In this document: one piece after another, positions 16,658 to 24,378 of the stretch
Layout: the number at the start of each line of letters is the position of its first letter
Numbering within the stretch: position 1 is the first letter of the stretch
Assembly: GCF_006494425.1 (NCBI RefSeq)
Contig: NZ_VHIV01000003.1
Span: forward strand, 186,001 to 250,000
Direction: 5' to 3'
DNA length: 64,000 bases
Source of the DNA: Bacillus dicomae
GTDB taxonomy: Bacteria; Bacillota; Bacilli; Bacillales; Bacillaceae_G
The notes under the pieces: model-generated
Told to the model about the DNA's origin: nothing
The model's input: the letters and a program-made list of their open reading frames with translations, nothing else
Database searches by the model: none
Program-made: the position numbers and the translations under genes

Positions 16658-17710
16658 CTAATATTTACTATTCACTGTCGATTGAAGGTTTACCTTTGCT
16701 CCTGAATAAGTCATTCCTTCCGGCTCTTCCATTAACCAAAGCGGTGCATCAAGATCGAAATAATGAATATTAGGATGAGCTGCCGCTAAATGGGCTACAG
16801 CGCTAACAGAAAGTGAGGATTCCATCATACTTCCGACCATACATTTTATACCCGCTGTTTCTGCGATATCGGCAATACGCCATGCTTCACGTATGCCACC
16901 ACATTTCATTAATTTAATATTGAGCAAGTCTGCATATCCTCCTTGAACGATTTTTAATGCATCACTTGCTGAAAATATGCTTTCATCTGCCATAATGGGT
17001 GTTTGTACATGATCTTTGACGTACTTTAATCCATCCCAATCTTTCGCATGAACAGGTTGTTCAATAAATTCGATATTTAAATTACGATTTTCCATCTCTT
17101 TAATGATAGTAACCGCTTCTTTTGGATTCCACCCTTGATTTGCATCTAATCGTAACGTCGTATTTTTTGGTACGCTATTCCGAATTGCTTCAATACGTTC
17201 TAAGTCTAAAGGAGCAGATTTCCCCACTTTAATTTTTAAAGTTTGAAATCCTTTTTCTACATGTTGCTTTGCCTCTTTCGCCATAATGAGCGGTTCATCT
17301 ACACTTACAGTAATATCTGTGTGAATTTCTTTTTTTCCACCTAATAATGCGTAAAGTGGAACGTTATGATATTGACAATACACATCATATAAAGCGATAT
17401 CTACCGCCGCTTTCGCACTTGGGTTTCCAATACAACTCATTTGAATGTGCTGTAGTAACTGCTGAAACTGAATGATATCTTGACCAGCCAAACTTGAACG
17501 CATCGGCCCTAAAATTGCTTCTTCAATCCCGTTAGCGAAATCCCCCGTAATAACTGGTGTTGCGGCTGCAGCCCCTTTGCCAACAATTCCTGCATCTGTA
17601 TGAATATATACATCAATACTTTCTATTTCGGTTACAGTACGAAGCGCCGTTTTGAACGGTGTATGAAGATTTACACGTCTACGATTTACTTTTACATCAG
17701 TAATTTTCAT
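16658..17710 (-). CDS. ykfB: L-Ala-D/L-Glu epimerase YkfB (enolase superfamily)
   Basis: The 350-residue protein is of the muconate-lactonising subgroup of the enolase superfamily. The acid/base lysines are Lys161 in the LKIKVG motif and Lys266 in NIKLMKCGG, and the metal ligands are Asp189, Glu217 and Asp242. It epimerises L-Ala-D-Glu, released by YkfC, to L-Ala-L-Glu so that ordinary peptidases can use it. The start at 17710 (MKITDVKV) follows GAAAGGATG; the longer open frame from 17737 is not supported. It is the first gene of the unit. Confidence 0.92.
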   Translation of the reverse strand: MKITDVKVNRRRVNLHTPFKTALRTVTEIESIDVYIHTDAGIVGKGAAAATPVITGDFANGIEEAILGPMRSSLAGQDIIQFQQLLQHIQMSCIGNPSAKAAVDIALYDVYCQYHNVPLYALLGGKKEIHTDITVSVDEPLIMAKEAKQHVEKGFQTLKIKVGKSAPLDLERIEAIRNSVPKNTTLRLDANQGWNPKEAVTIIKEMENRNLNIEFIEQPVHAKDWDGLKYVKDHVQTPIMADESIFSASDALKIVQGGYADLLNIKLMKCGGIREAWRIADIAETAGIKCMVGSMMESSLSVSAVAHLAAAHPNIHYFDLDAPLWLMEEPEGMTYSGAKVNLQSTVNSKY

Positions 17711-17820
17711 TTTTTTCATCCTTTCGTTGTCTGGCAAAATGGGACCTTAATTCTCAATTATTTTGGAGCAATAAATCTCCTCGTTTGCTTACTACTCATG
17801 TAGGAGGTTAATAGGAAACA

Positions 17821-17860
17821 AAAAAATCCAGCCATAAGAAGATTCTTACGGCTGGATTTT
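17821..17860 (-). terminator. intrinsic terminator of the DUF3870 gene
   Basis: AAAATCCAGCCgTAAGAA pairs with TTCTTATGGCTGGATTTT, with a T run on the minus strand. It separates the DUF3870 gene from ykfB. Confidence 0.85.
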
Positions 17861-17862
17861 GT

Positions 17863-18189
17863 CTATGAATGGGTAGACAAAGCAGCGATTTGATTATATT
17901 TTTTCTGTGCATCTTTTAATGCTACAAGTAGTGCCTTTTGAGATGAACCAAAATAACGATCTTTTATCTCCATTACTAACGCTGGGTCATTAATATTTTT
18001 ATGTAGAAATAAATATTTAACGAATTGAGATGTTAATACAATTGTCGCTGAGCAATCTGCATCTACAATTTCCCCAGTCTCCTTAACAAGTACAAATGCT
18101 ACAAAAAAACTTTTGAACTTTTCAGTAATGGGATTATTTTGGGGTGCTTTCGCATCCCCTACGACATAAATTGTATTTGAAGCGTACAC
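17863..18189 (-). CDS. DUF3870 protein
   Basis: The 108-residue cytosolic protein matches DUF3870 (NTIYVVGDAKAPQNNPITEK, then GEIVDADCSATIVLTSQFV). Function is unknown; relatives are often found near amino-acid or hydantoin catabolic genes. A perfect 16-nt palindrome overlaps its likely -10 region at 18283-18298, suggesting repression. Confidence 0.8.
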   Translation of the reverse strand: MYASNTIYVVGDAKAPQNNPITEKFKSFFVAFVLVKETGEIVDADCSATIVLTSQFVKYLFLHKNINDPALVMEIKDRYFGSSQKALLVALKDAQKKYNQIAALSTHS

Positions 18190-18282
18190 AGCTAATCTTC
18201 CTTTCTACTACGGAATAACGGTTTTCTTAATAGTCGTATGAGTGATAAACTCAACGTTGATCAAAAAATGCATCCGCTTACC

Positions 18283-18298
18283 TTGTATTATAATACAA
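18283..18298. promoter_or_regulatory. 16-nt perfect palindrome over a probable -10 box
   Basis: TTGTATTATAATACAA is self-complementary over 16 nt and contains TATAAT, with TTGTTA 18 nt upstream on the minus strand as a possible -35. It lies 94 bp before the DUF3870 start. An operator for an unidentified dimeric repressor is the simplest reading. Confidence 0.45.
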
Positions 18299-18411
18299 TT
18301 GACAGAATTTTAACAACATTTATTTTAGTATATATTCCATAATTACAAAAACAGCTCACACTCTTCATTTTTACAATATGTGATTGTTTCTTGTACCATG
18401 CCATTCATACA

Positions 18412-18442
18412 TAAAAAAAACAGCTAGCTATCGCTAACTGTT
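18412..18442 (-). terminator. intrinsic terminator of the DivIC-like gene
   Basis: AACAGcTAGC pairs with GCTAaCTGTT, with an A run on the plus strand giving T on the minus strand. It ends the gene at 18451. Confidence 0.75.
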
Positions 18443-18450
18443 CTGTTACA

Positions 18451-18807
18451 CTACTTCGGTAACACAAATATAGTTTCATTTGACTTAGAAAATTGATATT
18501 CTTTTCTCGCAAACTTCAAAATTTCTTCCTCATCATCTGTTAAATTTTCTATGTTAGTCTTTAAAGAAGCCTCATCTTTCTTTAAAGAAACCAATTGTTT
18601 TTGTTGATTCGTTATTGTATCTTTTTTTTCTACGATTATTTCTTGTTGTTTCGTTAAAATAAATTGTACGTACAAAGTAGCCGCCGCAATAAATATAAAC
18701 ATGAATATAAATCGCCTTAGTTTTTTCTTATTAATTGCTCGATTCTCATTAGACTGTGATAGTTGTTCTTGTATATTAGGAACATTTATTCGCTTGAGTT
18801 TCCTCAT
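18451..18807 (-). CDS. DivIC/FtsB-like septum formation initiator family protein
   Basis: The 118-residue bitopic membrane protein has a basic cytosolic N-terminus, one membrane helix (about 33-51), then an extracellular coiled coil (KQQEIIVEKKDTITNQQKQL) and a short tail. This is the DivIC/FtsB topology and length. True divIC normally sits in the yabM-divIC-yabR region, which is not here, so this is probably a paralogue. It is monocistronic. Confidence 0.65.
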   Translation of the reverse strand: MRKLKRINVPNIQEQLSQSNENRAINKKKLRRFIFMFIFIAAATLYVQFILTKQQEIIVEKKDTITNQQKQLVSLKKDEASLKTNIENLTDDEEEILKFARKEYQFSKSNETIFVLPK

Positions 18808-19094
18808 TATGAAATCCCCCTAACACATATATTTTCACTACTATCGGCATAATCTCTTATTAACTTTAATTCTATTCTTATAAAATAAGCTCCTTCACAA
18901 AAATATCTCACTAATTAACCAATTAAAGATAGCATTCGACGACATTTCCATATTTACATTGAATTTTTTTATGTATACTGCCATAAAATAGTAGTTTCTG
19001 TTATTCTTTTTCTATTATTGTAGAAGAGTTTTTTCACACACAAAATACATTCCCTACATATCGATGTTATAACATGCTTACAAGGAGGGAAAAT

Positions 19095-20021
19095 ATGCAT
19101 TACCGTACATTAGGTAAAACCGGAATAACTGTTTCTGAAATAGGTTTTGGGGCATGGGCAATCGGTGGTGATGAATGGGGACCTGTTAACGATAAACAAT
19201 CTATAACCGCTATAAAAAAAGCAATTGAGTGTGGTGTGAATTTTATTGATACTGCGGATGTGTATGGTTTAGGACATAGTGAAAAGTTAGTGGCTACCGC
19301 AATTAAAGGAAATCGTAATGATATTATCCTATCAACGAAAGGCGGTTTAATCGGACATCACTACGATCCAAATGGAGAACCTGTATATGATACTCCCGAG
19401 AAAATCATCGCCGTATTTGAAACAAGTTTACAACGTCTTCAAACAGATTACATTGATCTTTATTTTTGTCATATTTGGTGGCATAATCATAGAGAAACAG
19501 AAGCATTTTTACGTGCATTTGAAATATTAAAACGTGATGGAAAAGTAAGAGCGGCCGGTGTTTCGACACATGATTTACAATACATTCATCATTTCAATAT
19601 AAACAATAAAATTGACATCGTACAACTTGATTACAATATATTGAATCGAAAACCAGAAAATGATATTTTGCCATTCTTACAAGAAAAAAATCTAGGAGCT
19701 GTTATTCGTGGGCCATTAAAAATGGGTATTTTAACTGGAAAATTCACAAATAAAACAACTTTTCCAAATGGAGATTTACGCAAAGATTGGCCAATTGAAA
19801 ATTGGTTTCAAGAAGACTTACAAAAGGTAGAGAAACTTCGGTTGCTCTCAAATAAAAATCAGACCTTAGGACAACTAGCACTTCGCTATATACTCACTCA
19901 TCCAGCAGTAAGTGTTGTAATCCCTGGTGCAAAAACAGAAAAACAAGCACAAGAAAATGCAAATGCGTCTGTTCGTCCTATTTTGAGTGATGAGGAGCTT
20001 AGCTATATTCAGTCAATATAA
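19095..20021 (+). CDS. aldo/keto reductase
   Basis: The 308-residue NADPH-dependent oxidoreductase has the AKR signature: Asp/Tyr in FIDTADVYGLGHSE, Lys in STKGG, His in YFCHIWWHN, and the NADP-binding SVVIPGAKTEKQAQEN near the end. It resembles the YhdN/IolS-type group of general stress or sugar-related AKRs. I start it at the ATG at 19095 after CAAGGAGGG. The substrate cannot be read from the sequence. Confidence 0.87.
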   Translation: MHYRTLGKTGITVSEIGFGAWAIGGDEWGPVNDKQSITAIKKAIECGVNFIDTADVYGLGHSEKLVATAIKGNRNDIILSTKGGLIGHHYDPNGEPVYDTPEKIIAVFETSLQRLQTDYIDLYFCHIWWHNHRETEAFLRAFEILKRDGKVRAAGVSTHDLQYIHHFNINNKIDIVQLDYNILNRKPENDILPFLQEKNLGAVIRGPLKMGILTGKFTNKTTFPNGDLRKDWPIENWFQEDLQKVEKLRLLSNKNQTLGQLALRYILTHPAVSVVIPGAKTEKQAQENANASVRPILSDEELSYIQSI

Positions 20022-20043
20022 AAAGCCCAGCCTGGGCTTTTTA
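20019..20043. terminator. bidirectional intrinsic terminator
   Basis: AAAAAGCCCAG pairs with CTGGGCTTTTT with almost no loop; it serves the aldo/keto reductase and the convergent PfpI-family gene. Confidence 0.82.
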
Positions 20044-20634
20044 ATTTTGTAAATTAATATCATACTCCATTCGCTTTGCCGTGTCCTTCGCAACATCCAC
20101 ACCTAACAAATTTTTCACAATATGAAATGACATGTTAATACCCGCTGAAATTCCGGCTGATGTTATAATATGTCCTTCATCTACAAATTTTACATTTTCT
20201 AAAACTTCGACATTTTGAAACTCATTTTTAAAGTTTTCAATACTAGCCCAATGTGTCGTTGCTTTTAAACCTTCCAGTAATCCTGCTTTCGCGAGTAGTA
20301 GCGCTCCTGTACAAACTGAAGTCATCAACTTTACCTCTTTCATTTGTTGGCGAATCCATTTTATTACTATTTCATTTTTTATTTCATATTCTCTAGCACC
20401 TAGGCCACCTGGAATTATTAAAATATCAATTGGCGGTAGATTTTCAATACTATAATCTGGCTGTACCTTTAATCCATTTCTTGCTGTAATCATTTCTCCA
20501 TTCTGGCTAACTGTATAAACAGTAAATAGTTTTTCCCCATTCATCGCAGTTATAGAAAAAACTTCAAATGGCCCCGCGAAGTCTAAAACCTCTACTTCAT
20601 TAAATAAAAATATACCTACACTCCATTTACTCAT
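20041..20634 (-). CDS. DJ-1/PfpI family protein (isonitrile hydratase-like)
   Basis: This 197-residue type-1 glutamine amidotransferase-like protein has the nucleophile elbow TSVCTGALLLAKAG with the conserved Cys, followed by TTHW, and Glu/Asp in the N-terminal VEVLDFAGPFEVF. Close relatives include isonitrile hydratases and the sensory domains of GlxA-type regulators; no DNA-binding domain is present here. The ATGA overlap with the upstream ankyrin gene shows coupling. Confidence 0.8.
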   Translation of the reverse strand: MSKWSVGIFLFNEVEVLDFAGPFEVFSITAMNGEKLFTVYTVSQNGEMITARNGLKVQPDYSIENLPPIDILIIPGGLGAREYEIKNEIVIKWIRQQMKEVKLMTSVCTGALLLAKAGLLEGLKATTHWASIENFKNEFQNVEVLENVKFVDEGHIITSAGISAGINMSFHIVKNLLGVDVAKDTAKRMEYDINLQN

Positions 20635-21125
20635 CGTAAGTTCACTTCCTCTTGTAAATGATATAAAAGGTGATCATATCCTTTTTCTAATGCAATATCA
20701 TATGCTGTTTTTCCATCATTTTTCTTAATCGTTTTATTAGCTCCATTTTTAAGCAGTAATATAATTATTTCTTCATTTCCTAATAATGCTGCTTCATGGA
20801 GACACGTCCAACCACCACTTTGTATAACATTTACATCTGATCCTTTTTCAATTAAGAAAGCAACAAGTTCATTTTGCTTATTCGCTATTGCCGCTTGTAA
20901 AGGTGTATTTTCATTTTCATTTTTTGCTCTAATATGTATATCTGCACCGCTTTCTAACAGAAAACTTGCTAGCTCTTTTTGTCCAAAATAAGCCGCTAAA
21001 TGAAGTAACGTCCAACCATCTTCACTAAATTCTTTAACAGCAGTTGGATTCGTCTTTATAAACTCCACCACTTTTTCCTTATTACCACTTATGGCAGCTT
21101 GAACTATTGATTGTAAAATCTCCAT
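20631..21125 (-). CDS. ankyrin repeat protein
   Basis: The 164-residue protein is made of four to five ankyrin repeats (DGWTLLHLAAYFGQKELASF, NTPLQAAIANKQNELVAFL, GWTCLHEAALLGNEEIIILL, DGKTAYDIALEKGYDHLL). It is a cytosolic protein-interaction module, with no signal peptide. It is translationally coupled to the DJ-1/PfpI protein, which is its likely partner (inference). Confidence 0.88.
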   Translation of the reverse strand: MEILQSIVQAAISGNKEKVVEFIKTNPTAVKEFSEDGWTLLHLAAYFGQKELASFLLESGADIHIRAKNENENTPLQAAIANKQNELVAFLIEKGSDVNVIQSGGWTCLHEAALLGNEEIIILLLKNGANKTIKKNDGKTAYDIALEKGYDHLLYHLQEEVNLR

Positions 21126-21312
21126 AATAATCTCCCACCTATCAAAATATTAAAGTATTCTCTTTAGTATGTTCTATGAATTATTATATATTCCTGTCAA
21201 AACATTAGTTTACATAATATTATTATTATCTATCTAATCTCTATCTTTTGTTTTAAATATTAAAATTTTCTGTTAAAATAACACTAATCATATTTAATAT
21301 GGAGGAGAAATT

Positions 21313-21744
21313 ATGTTACAAGTAATGCCTTTAAATAGTGAAGACTATGATTTAATTAAAGCCGCTGAAAAAGTAATCGAAAAAAACTATAAATATGGCC
21401 GTCATCATATCGGTTCAGCTGTAAGAACTAAAACAGGTAATATTTATGCAGCAGTACATGTTGAAGCGAATGTTGGAAGAATAACAGTATGTGGTGAAGC
21501 AATGGCAATCGGAAAATCTATTTCCGAAGGTGATCATGAATTTGATACCATTGTAGCAGTTGCTCACCCACACCCTCATGAGGATATAGAAAAATGTTGG
21601 GTTGTTGCTCCATGTGGTATGTGCCGAGAATTAATAAGTGATTACGGAAAAAATACGAACGTTATACTTTCTTATAATGGTAAACTTGTAAAATGTAACG
21701 TAATGGAATTATTACCTGAAAAGTATACAAGTGAAGTAGAATAA
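21313..21744 (+). CDS. cytidine deaminase-family protein, blasticidin-S deaminase (BSR)-like
   Basis: The 143-residue zinc-dependent deaminase has Cys60/Glu62 in TVCGEA and Cys101/Cys104 in PCGMCRE. It matches the B. cereus blasticidin S deaminase BSR as I remember it across most of its length, with blocks such as DFDTIVAV-like, APCGMCRELISDYG and NGKLVK. It is clearly closer to BSR than to housekeeping cytidine deaminase. One difference is CGEA where BSR has CAEA. Whether it detoxifies blasticidin S or deaminates another nucleoside is not decided by sequence. Confidence 0.82.
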   Translation: MLQVMPLNSEDYDLIKAAEKVIEKNYKYGRHHIGSAVRTKTGNIYAAVHVEANVGRITVCGEAMAIGKSISEGDHEFDTIVAVAHPHPHEDIEKCWVVAPCGMCRELISDYGKNTNVILSYNGKLVKCNVMELLPEKYTSEVE

Positions 21745-21784
21745 TCATTCCTGTTTTCCATTTATCAAATAATATTATTCCAAT

Positions 21785-21822
21785 AAAAAAACAATCCGTT
21801 TTAAAAACGGATTGTTTTTTTT
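21785..21822 (+). terminator. intrinsic terminator
   Basis: AAAAAACAATCCGTTTT pairs with AAAACGGATTGTTTTTT downstream of the BSR-like gene. Confidence 0.88.
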
Positions 21823-22006
21823 ATTTCTTTTTTATGCAGTTTATTATATTTTCCTATTTTTAATACTGACAGAATTACATTAATAAAAATGAAATCCAAG
21901 TATTAAATAACACCTTACGATATATATTTTCATTCGAAAACAAAAATGCAATTTCTCCTTACATTTGAAAACCATTAATATGAGCCCTCTAAAATCATCA
22001 GTCTTA

Positions 22007-22237
22007 TCATACTAATCTATAACAATTCTGTCTTCTTCCCTTACCTGTTTCCTTTAACACATATGATTTTGAAACAAGCGCCGTTAATGAATCCGTTAAT
22101 GTTTTATATGATAAATTAGATAATGCCAATAGATCGTTCGTATATAACATTCTATGTTTCTCTAATAATAATAGTACTAATCGTTCAGACGGTTTTAATG
22201 CCTCATCACTTTCTAGTATAAAATCTATATTTTTCAT
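22007..22237 (-). CDS. small winged-helix DNA-binding protein (MarR-like HTH only)
   Basis: The 76-residue protein consists of one winged helix-turn-helix (LKPSERLVLLLLEKHRMLYT, DLLALSNLSYKTLTDSLTAL, then VLKETGKGRRQNCYRLV). It has no effector domain and is probably a compact regulator or an antitoxin-like DNA-binding protein. The AAGGAG site is about 14 nt before the ATG, rather far, so translation may be weak. No partner gene is adjacent. Confidence 0.65.
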   Translation of the reverse strand: MKNIDFILESDEALKPSERLVLLLLEKHRMLYTNDLLALSNLSYKTLTDSLTALVSKSYVLKETGKGRRQNCYRLV

Positions 22238-22365
22238 TTCTCTAATTATTACTCCTTATATAAAAAAATACTTACACAAATAATTTAATATAAAAATAAT
22301 ACACAACAAAAATTGAAGTATATTAAAATAGCATTGTTTTAAAACACTATTATACTATAACATAG

Positions 22366-22399
22366 AAAAAGCATTTCCCGAAATAGGAAATGCTTTTTT
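22366..22399. terminator. terminator-like hairpin without an assigned gene
   Basis: AAAAAGCATTTCC pairs with GGAAATGCTTTTT around cgaaata. It is symmetrical, so it could end transcription in either direction, but no gene ends directly beside it. Confidence 0.65.
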
Positions 22400-22529
22400 A
22401 TATTGCTTATAGGATTCTTTAAACCCTACATTATATTTCAAATACCGATCCGTACAATCCCCTTTAAACTTCTCTGATCATTCAAAAGTCTTTGTAATAA
22501 ATGAAGTTCTACTAAAATGATTTAAACGA

Positions 22530-22579
22530 ATAAAAGCGGTTAGTCATTTATGATCTAAACATGAATGACTAACCGCTTT
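22530..22579 (-). terminator. intrinsic terminator of the 22610 gene
   Basis: A 16-bp stem (AAAGCGGTTAGTCATT with its complement) is followed by a T run on the minus strand, 31 nt past the stop codon. Confidence 0.82.
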
Positions 22580-22609
22580 CCAGCTTCTTCACCAATAGCA
22601 TATTCTACC

Positions 22610-22873
22610 TTAAATATTTCTCGCAATATGCGGCTTACTGTAATGACTTGTTCCACCGCCACCTACTACTACTTTACCGCCTTTTTCGAAAATTAATAAT
22701 TTACTTGAACCATCTGCAAGTAGTACTGTTACTTCAGCATTATTACTTGTTGCTACATAAATTACATAACCACTTTTTGAAATACAAGTTTCCCAATTCG
22801 CATCAAATTCTGATCTTACTACACGATTTGAATACACTTGATTTTCAATTCTATCTTGTTCTTCGTTTTCCAA
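22610..22873 (-). CDS. small protein with a late-sporulation promoter, unrecognised
   Basis: The 87-residue protein starts at a TTG codon at 22873 with GGGAGGA six nt upstream; the open frame from GTG at 22888 would begin on the ribosome binding site itself. It has an acidic N-terminus, a middle beta-rich part (GYVIYVATSNNAEVTVLLAD) and a Gly-rich turn (KVVVGGGGTSHYSK). I do not recognise the family. The promoter at 22956-22990 matches those of the CotX-like and ExsC-like genes, so a spore coat or exosporium role is inferred. Confidence 0.65.
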   Translation of the reverse strand: MENEEQDRIENQVYSNRVVRSEFDANWETCISKSGYVIYVATSNNAEVTVLLADGSSKLLIFEKGGKVVVGGGGTSHYSKPHIARNI

Positions 22874-22955
22874 ATTGATTCCTCCCACTTCACTAAAATA
22901 GCATTTATAGAAAAATAACAGTTCTATTTAAAATAGTGACTCTCTTTAATATAAA

Positions 22956-22990
22956 TAGTATATGCAGTTAGTAGAAGGATGCTTGGACAA
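22956..22990 (-). promoter_or_regulatory. putative sigma-K-type promoter (TTGTCCAAGC-16-CATATACTA)
   Basis: On the minus strand, TTGTCCAAGC (22981-22990) is followed by 16 nt and CATATACTA (22956-22964). The -10 fits the sigma-K CATAnnnTA pattern. The same arrangement precedes four other coat/exosporium-type genes in this window. Confidence 0.6.
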
Positions 22991-23024
22991 TGAAAACTTA
23001 GTAACATGTAAGTAATATACAATT

Positions 23025-23063
23025 AAAACAAGGCGATCGATATTGTATCGATCGCCTTGTTTT
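23025..23063 (-). terminator. strong intrinsic terminator of the methyltransferase gene
   Basis: An 18-bp perfect stem (AAAACAAGGCGATCGATA) surrounds a TTG loop, 14 nt past the methyltransferase stop codon. Confidence 0.85.
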
Positions 23064-23076
23064 CATATATAATTCT

Positions 23077-23841
23077 TTATTTTTCTTTTCGCACAGCCTC
23101 AAAAGTAAACATTTGATTTGCATTTGACGGTTCTTTTTCATAAGCATAGTCAGCAGAACAAGTAATGGTAGAAAAACCTATACTTTCTAAAAGAAGTTTA
23201 AACTCTTCTATTCCATACCAGCGCACCGCGAAGCGTTGCAGTTCTGTTTGTACTAACTTTCCTTTACTCCATTTTTCATATTTTAAATATGATAGAGTAA
23301 CTTGGTTCAGCCAATCTATTTCAATTGATTTATTTTCTAATGTAATTCCATCACCACTTGGCAAAGAAAAAGTCGATGTATGAATCTCTCCAGTCTTCCA
23401 GTCATACGGAAGCATAATATCGACGATTAACCGACCACCTGGCTTAAGGTGTTCATAAAAACATTTCAATGCGTTTATAGAATCCACACGATTTTCAATT
23501 AAACAAAAAGATCCAGTAGGAATGATAATTGCCTCATATTTATATGGCAGTGAAAATTTTTGTAAGCTTCCTTCATATAAATTAGGGTGTAAGCCTCTCT
23601 CTTCGCATCTTATACGGCACGATTCTAGCATTTCAGGTGAATAGTCAATCCCATCAACTTTAAAACCAGCCTCAAGAAGTGGGATGATGACACGCCCTGA
23701 TCCTACTGCTGCTTCGAGAATTCTACCTCTACAATTCTTTAAACGTTCTTCGTAATACTCAATATCACCATTTAAAGAATAACCGACAGGCTTTGTGTAA
23801 TCATAAAGTTCCGTGCAAAGTGAACTGTAAAAACTAAACAT
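23077..23841 (-). CDS. class I SAM-dependent methyltransferase
   Basis: The 254-residue protein has the SAM-binding motif I in ILEAAVGSGRVIIPLLEAG, with the acidic GIDYSPEML following, and a post-motif GRLIVDIMLP. The family is the broad methyltransferase-25/11 group. The substrate is not recognisable. It is monocistronic with GGAGGAG at the start. Confidence 0.8.
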   Translation of the reverse strand: MFSFYSSLCTELYDYTKPVGYSLNGDIEYYEERLKNCRGRILEAAVGSGRVIIPLLEAGFKVDGIDYSPEMLESCRIRCEERGLHPNLYEGSLQKFSLPYKYEAIIIPTGSFCLIENRVDSINALKCFYEHLKPGGRLIVDIMLPYDWKTGEIHTSTFSLPSGDGITLENKSIEIDWLNQVTLSYLKYEKWSKGKLVQTELQRFAVRWYGIEEFKLLLESIGFSTITCSADYAYEKEPSNANQMFTFEAVRKEK

Positions 23842-24037
23842 TTATTTTCTCCTCCGTTTTTACGTACGGAAGATTTTCATTCAATTAATCTTCCTGTACC
23901 TTTACTTCTAATAAAAATTCGAAAGAGCTGACTGTCATAATATATCACTCGCTTTCCATAGAATATAATCATATTGTATAATATTTCCTTTGAAATATAA
24001 ATAACAAAAATTCATACTTTTGCAAAAGGAGGATATG

Positions 24038-24319
24038 ATGAATTCATTTATTATATTTCTTTTACTTCTTATTGCTTTTAATGCTCTAATTTTCTTTATA
24101 GCAAAGAAGTATAACCGAATTTGGAAAGTAGCCAGTGGTATTTTCATACTTTCTTCTCCCGTTGTTTTCTTCGCCACTTTGCACGTTATTGGTGAAAAAG
24201 TAGGAGATGGATTCGCTGGAAGCTTTGCTGGGCTTATCTTTAGTGGCCTATTGATCATAAATGCCATCTTTTTATTTATTGTAAGCATTTTTATATCCAC
24301 CAATAAAAATCCACATTAA
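24038..24319 (+). CDS. small membrane protein, three predicted helices
   Basis: The product is about 93 residues with three hydrophobic segments (residues 4-20, 29-48 and 66-88) and a glycine-rich loop (GEKVGDGFAGSFAG). AAAGGAGG precedes two adjacent ATG codons at 24035 and 24038; spacing favours the second. I do not recognise the family. A longer open frame on the opposite strand (23935-24303) has no ribosome binding site and is rejected. Confidence 0.65.
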   Translation: MNSFIIFLLLLIAFNALIFFIAKKYNRIWKVASGIFILSSPVVFFATLHVIGEKVGDGFAGSFAGLIFSGLLIINAIFLFIVSIFISTNKNPH

Positions 24320-24338
24320 ACTCCCCCTTTCAAAATAT

Positions 24339-24366
24339 AAAGAGCTTACTATATAGTAAGCTCTTT
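24339..24366. terminator. bidirectional intrinsic terminator
   Basis: AAAGAGCTTACTAT pairs with ATAGTAAGCTCTTT, between convergent genes ending at 24319 and 24379. Confidence 0.82.
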
Positions 24367-24378
24367 ACCCATCACTAT

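Larger units (their letters stand above)
22238..22609. other. 372-nt intergenic region with two hairpins
   Basis: It holds the promoter region of the winged-helix gene, an unassigned terminator-like hairpin at 22366-22399 and the terminator of the 22610 gene at 22530-22579. Between the hairpins no complete gene is seen. Confidence 0.6.

Noticed and set aside
17738-17820. Leader of ykfB examined for a T-box or other riboswitch
   Set aside because: No T-box sequence, specifier loop or competing terminator was found.
22399-22535. Minus-strand frame with one internal stop between two hairpins, read as a possible pseudogene
   Set aside because: Too short, no start, no recognisable family; could be chance in AT-rich DNA.
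23935-24303. 122-residue open frame on the minus strand
   Set aside because: Opposite to the ribosome-binding-site-supported membrane protein at 24038; no ribosome binding site of its own.
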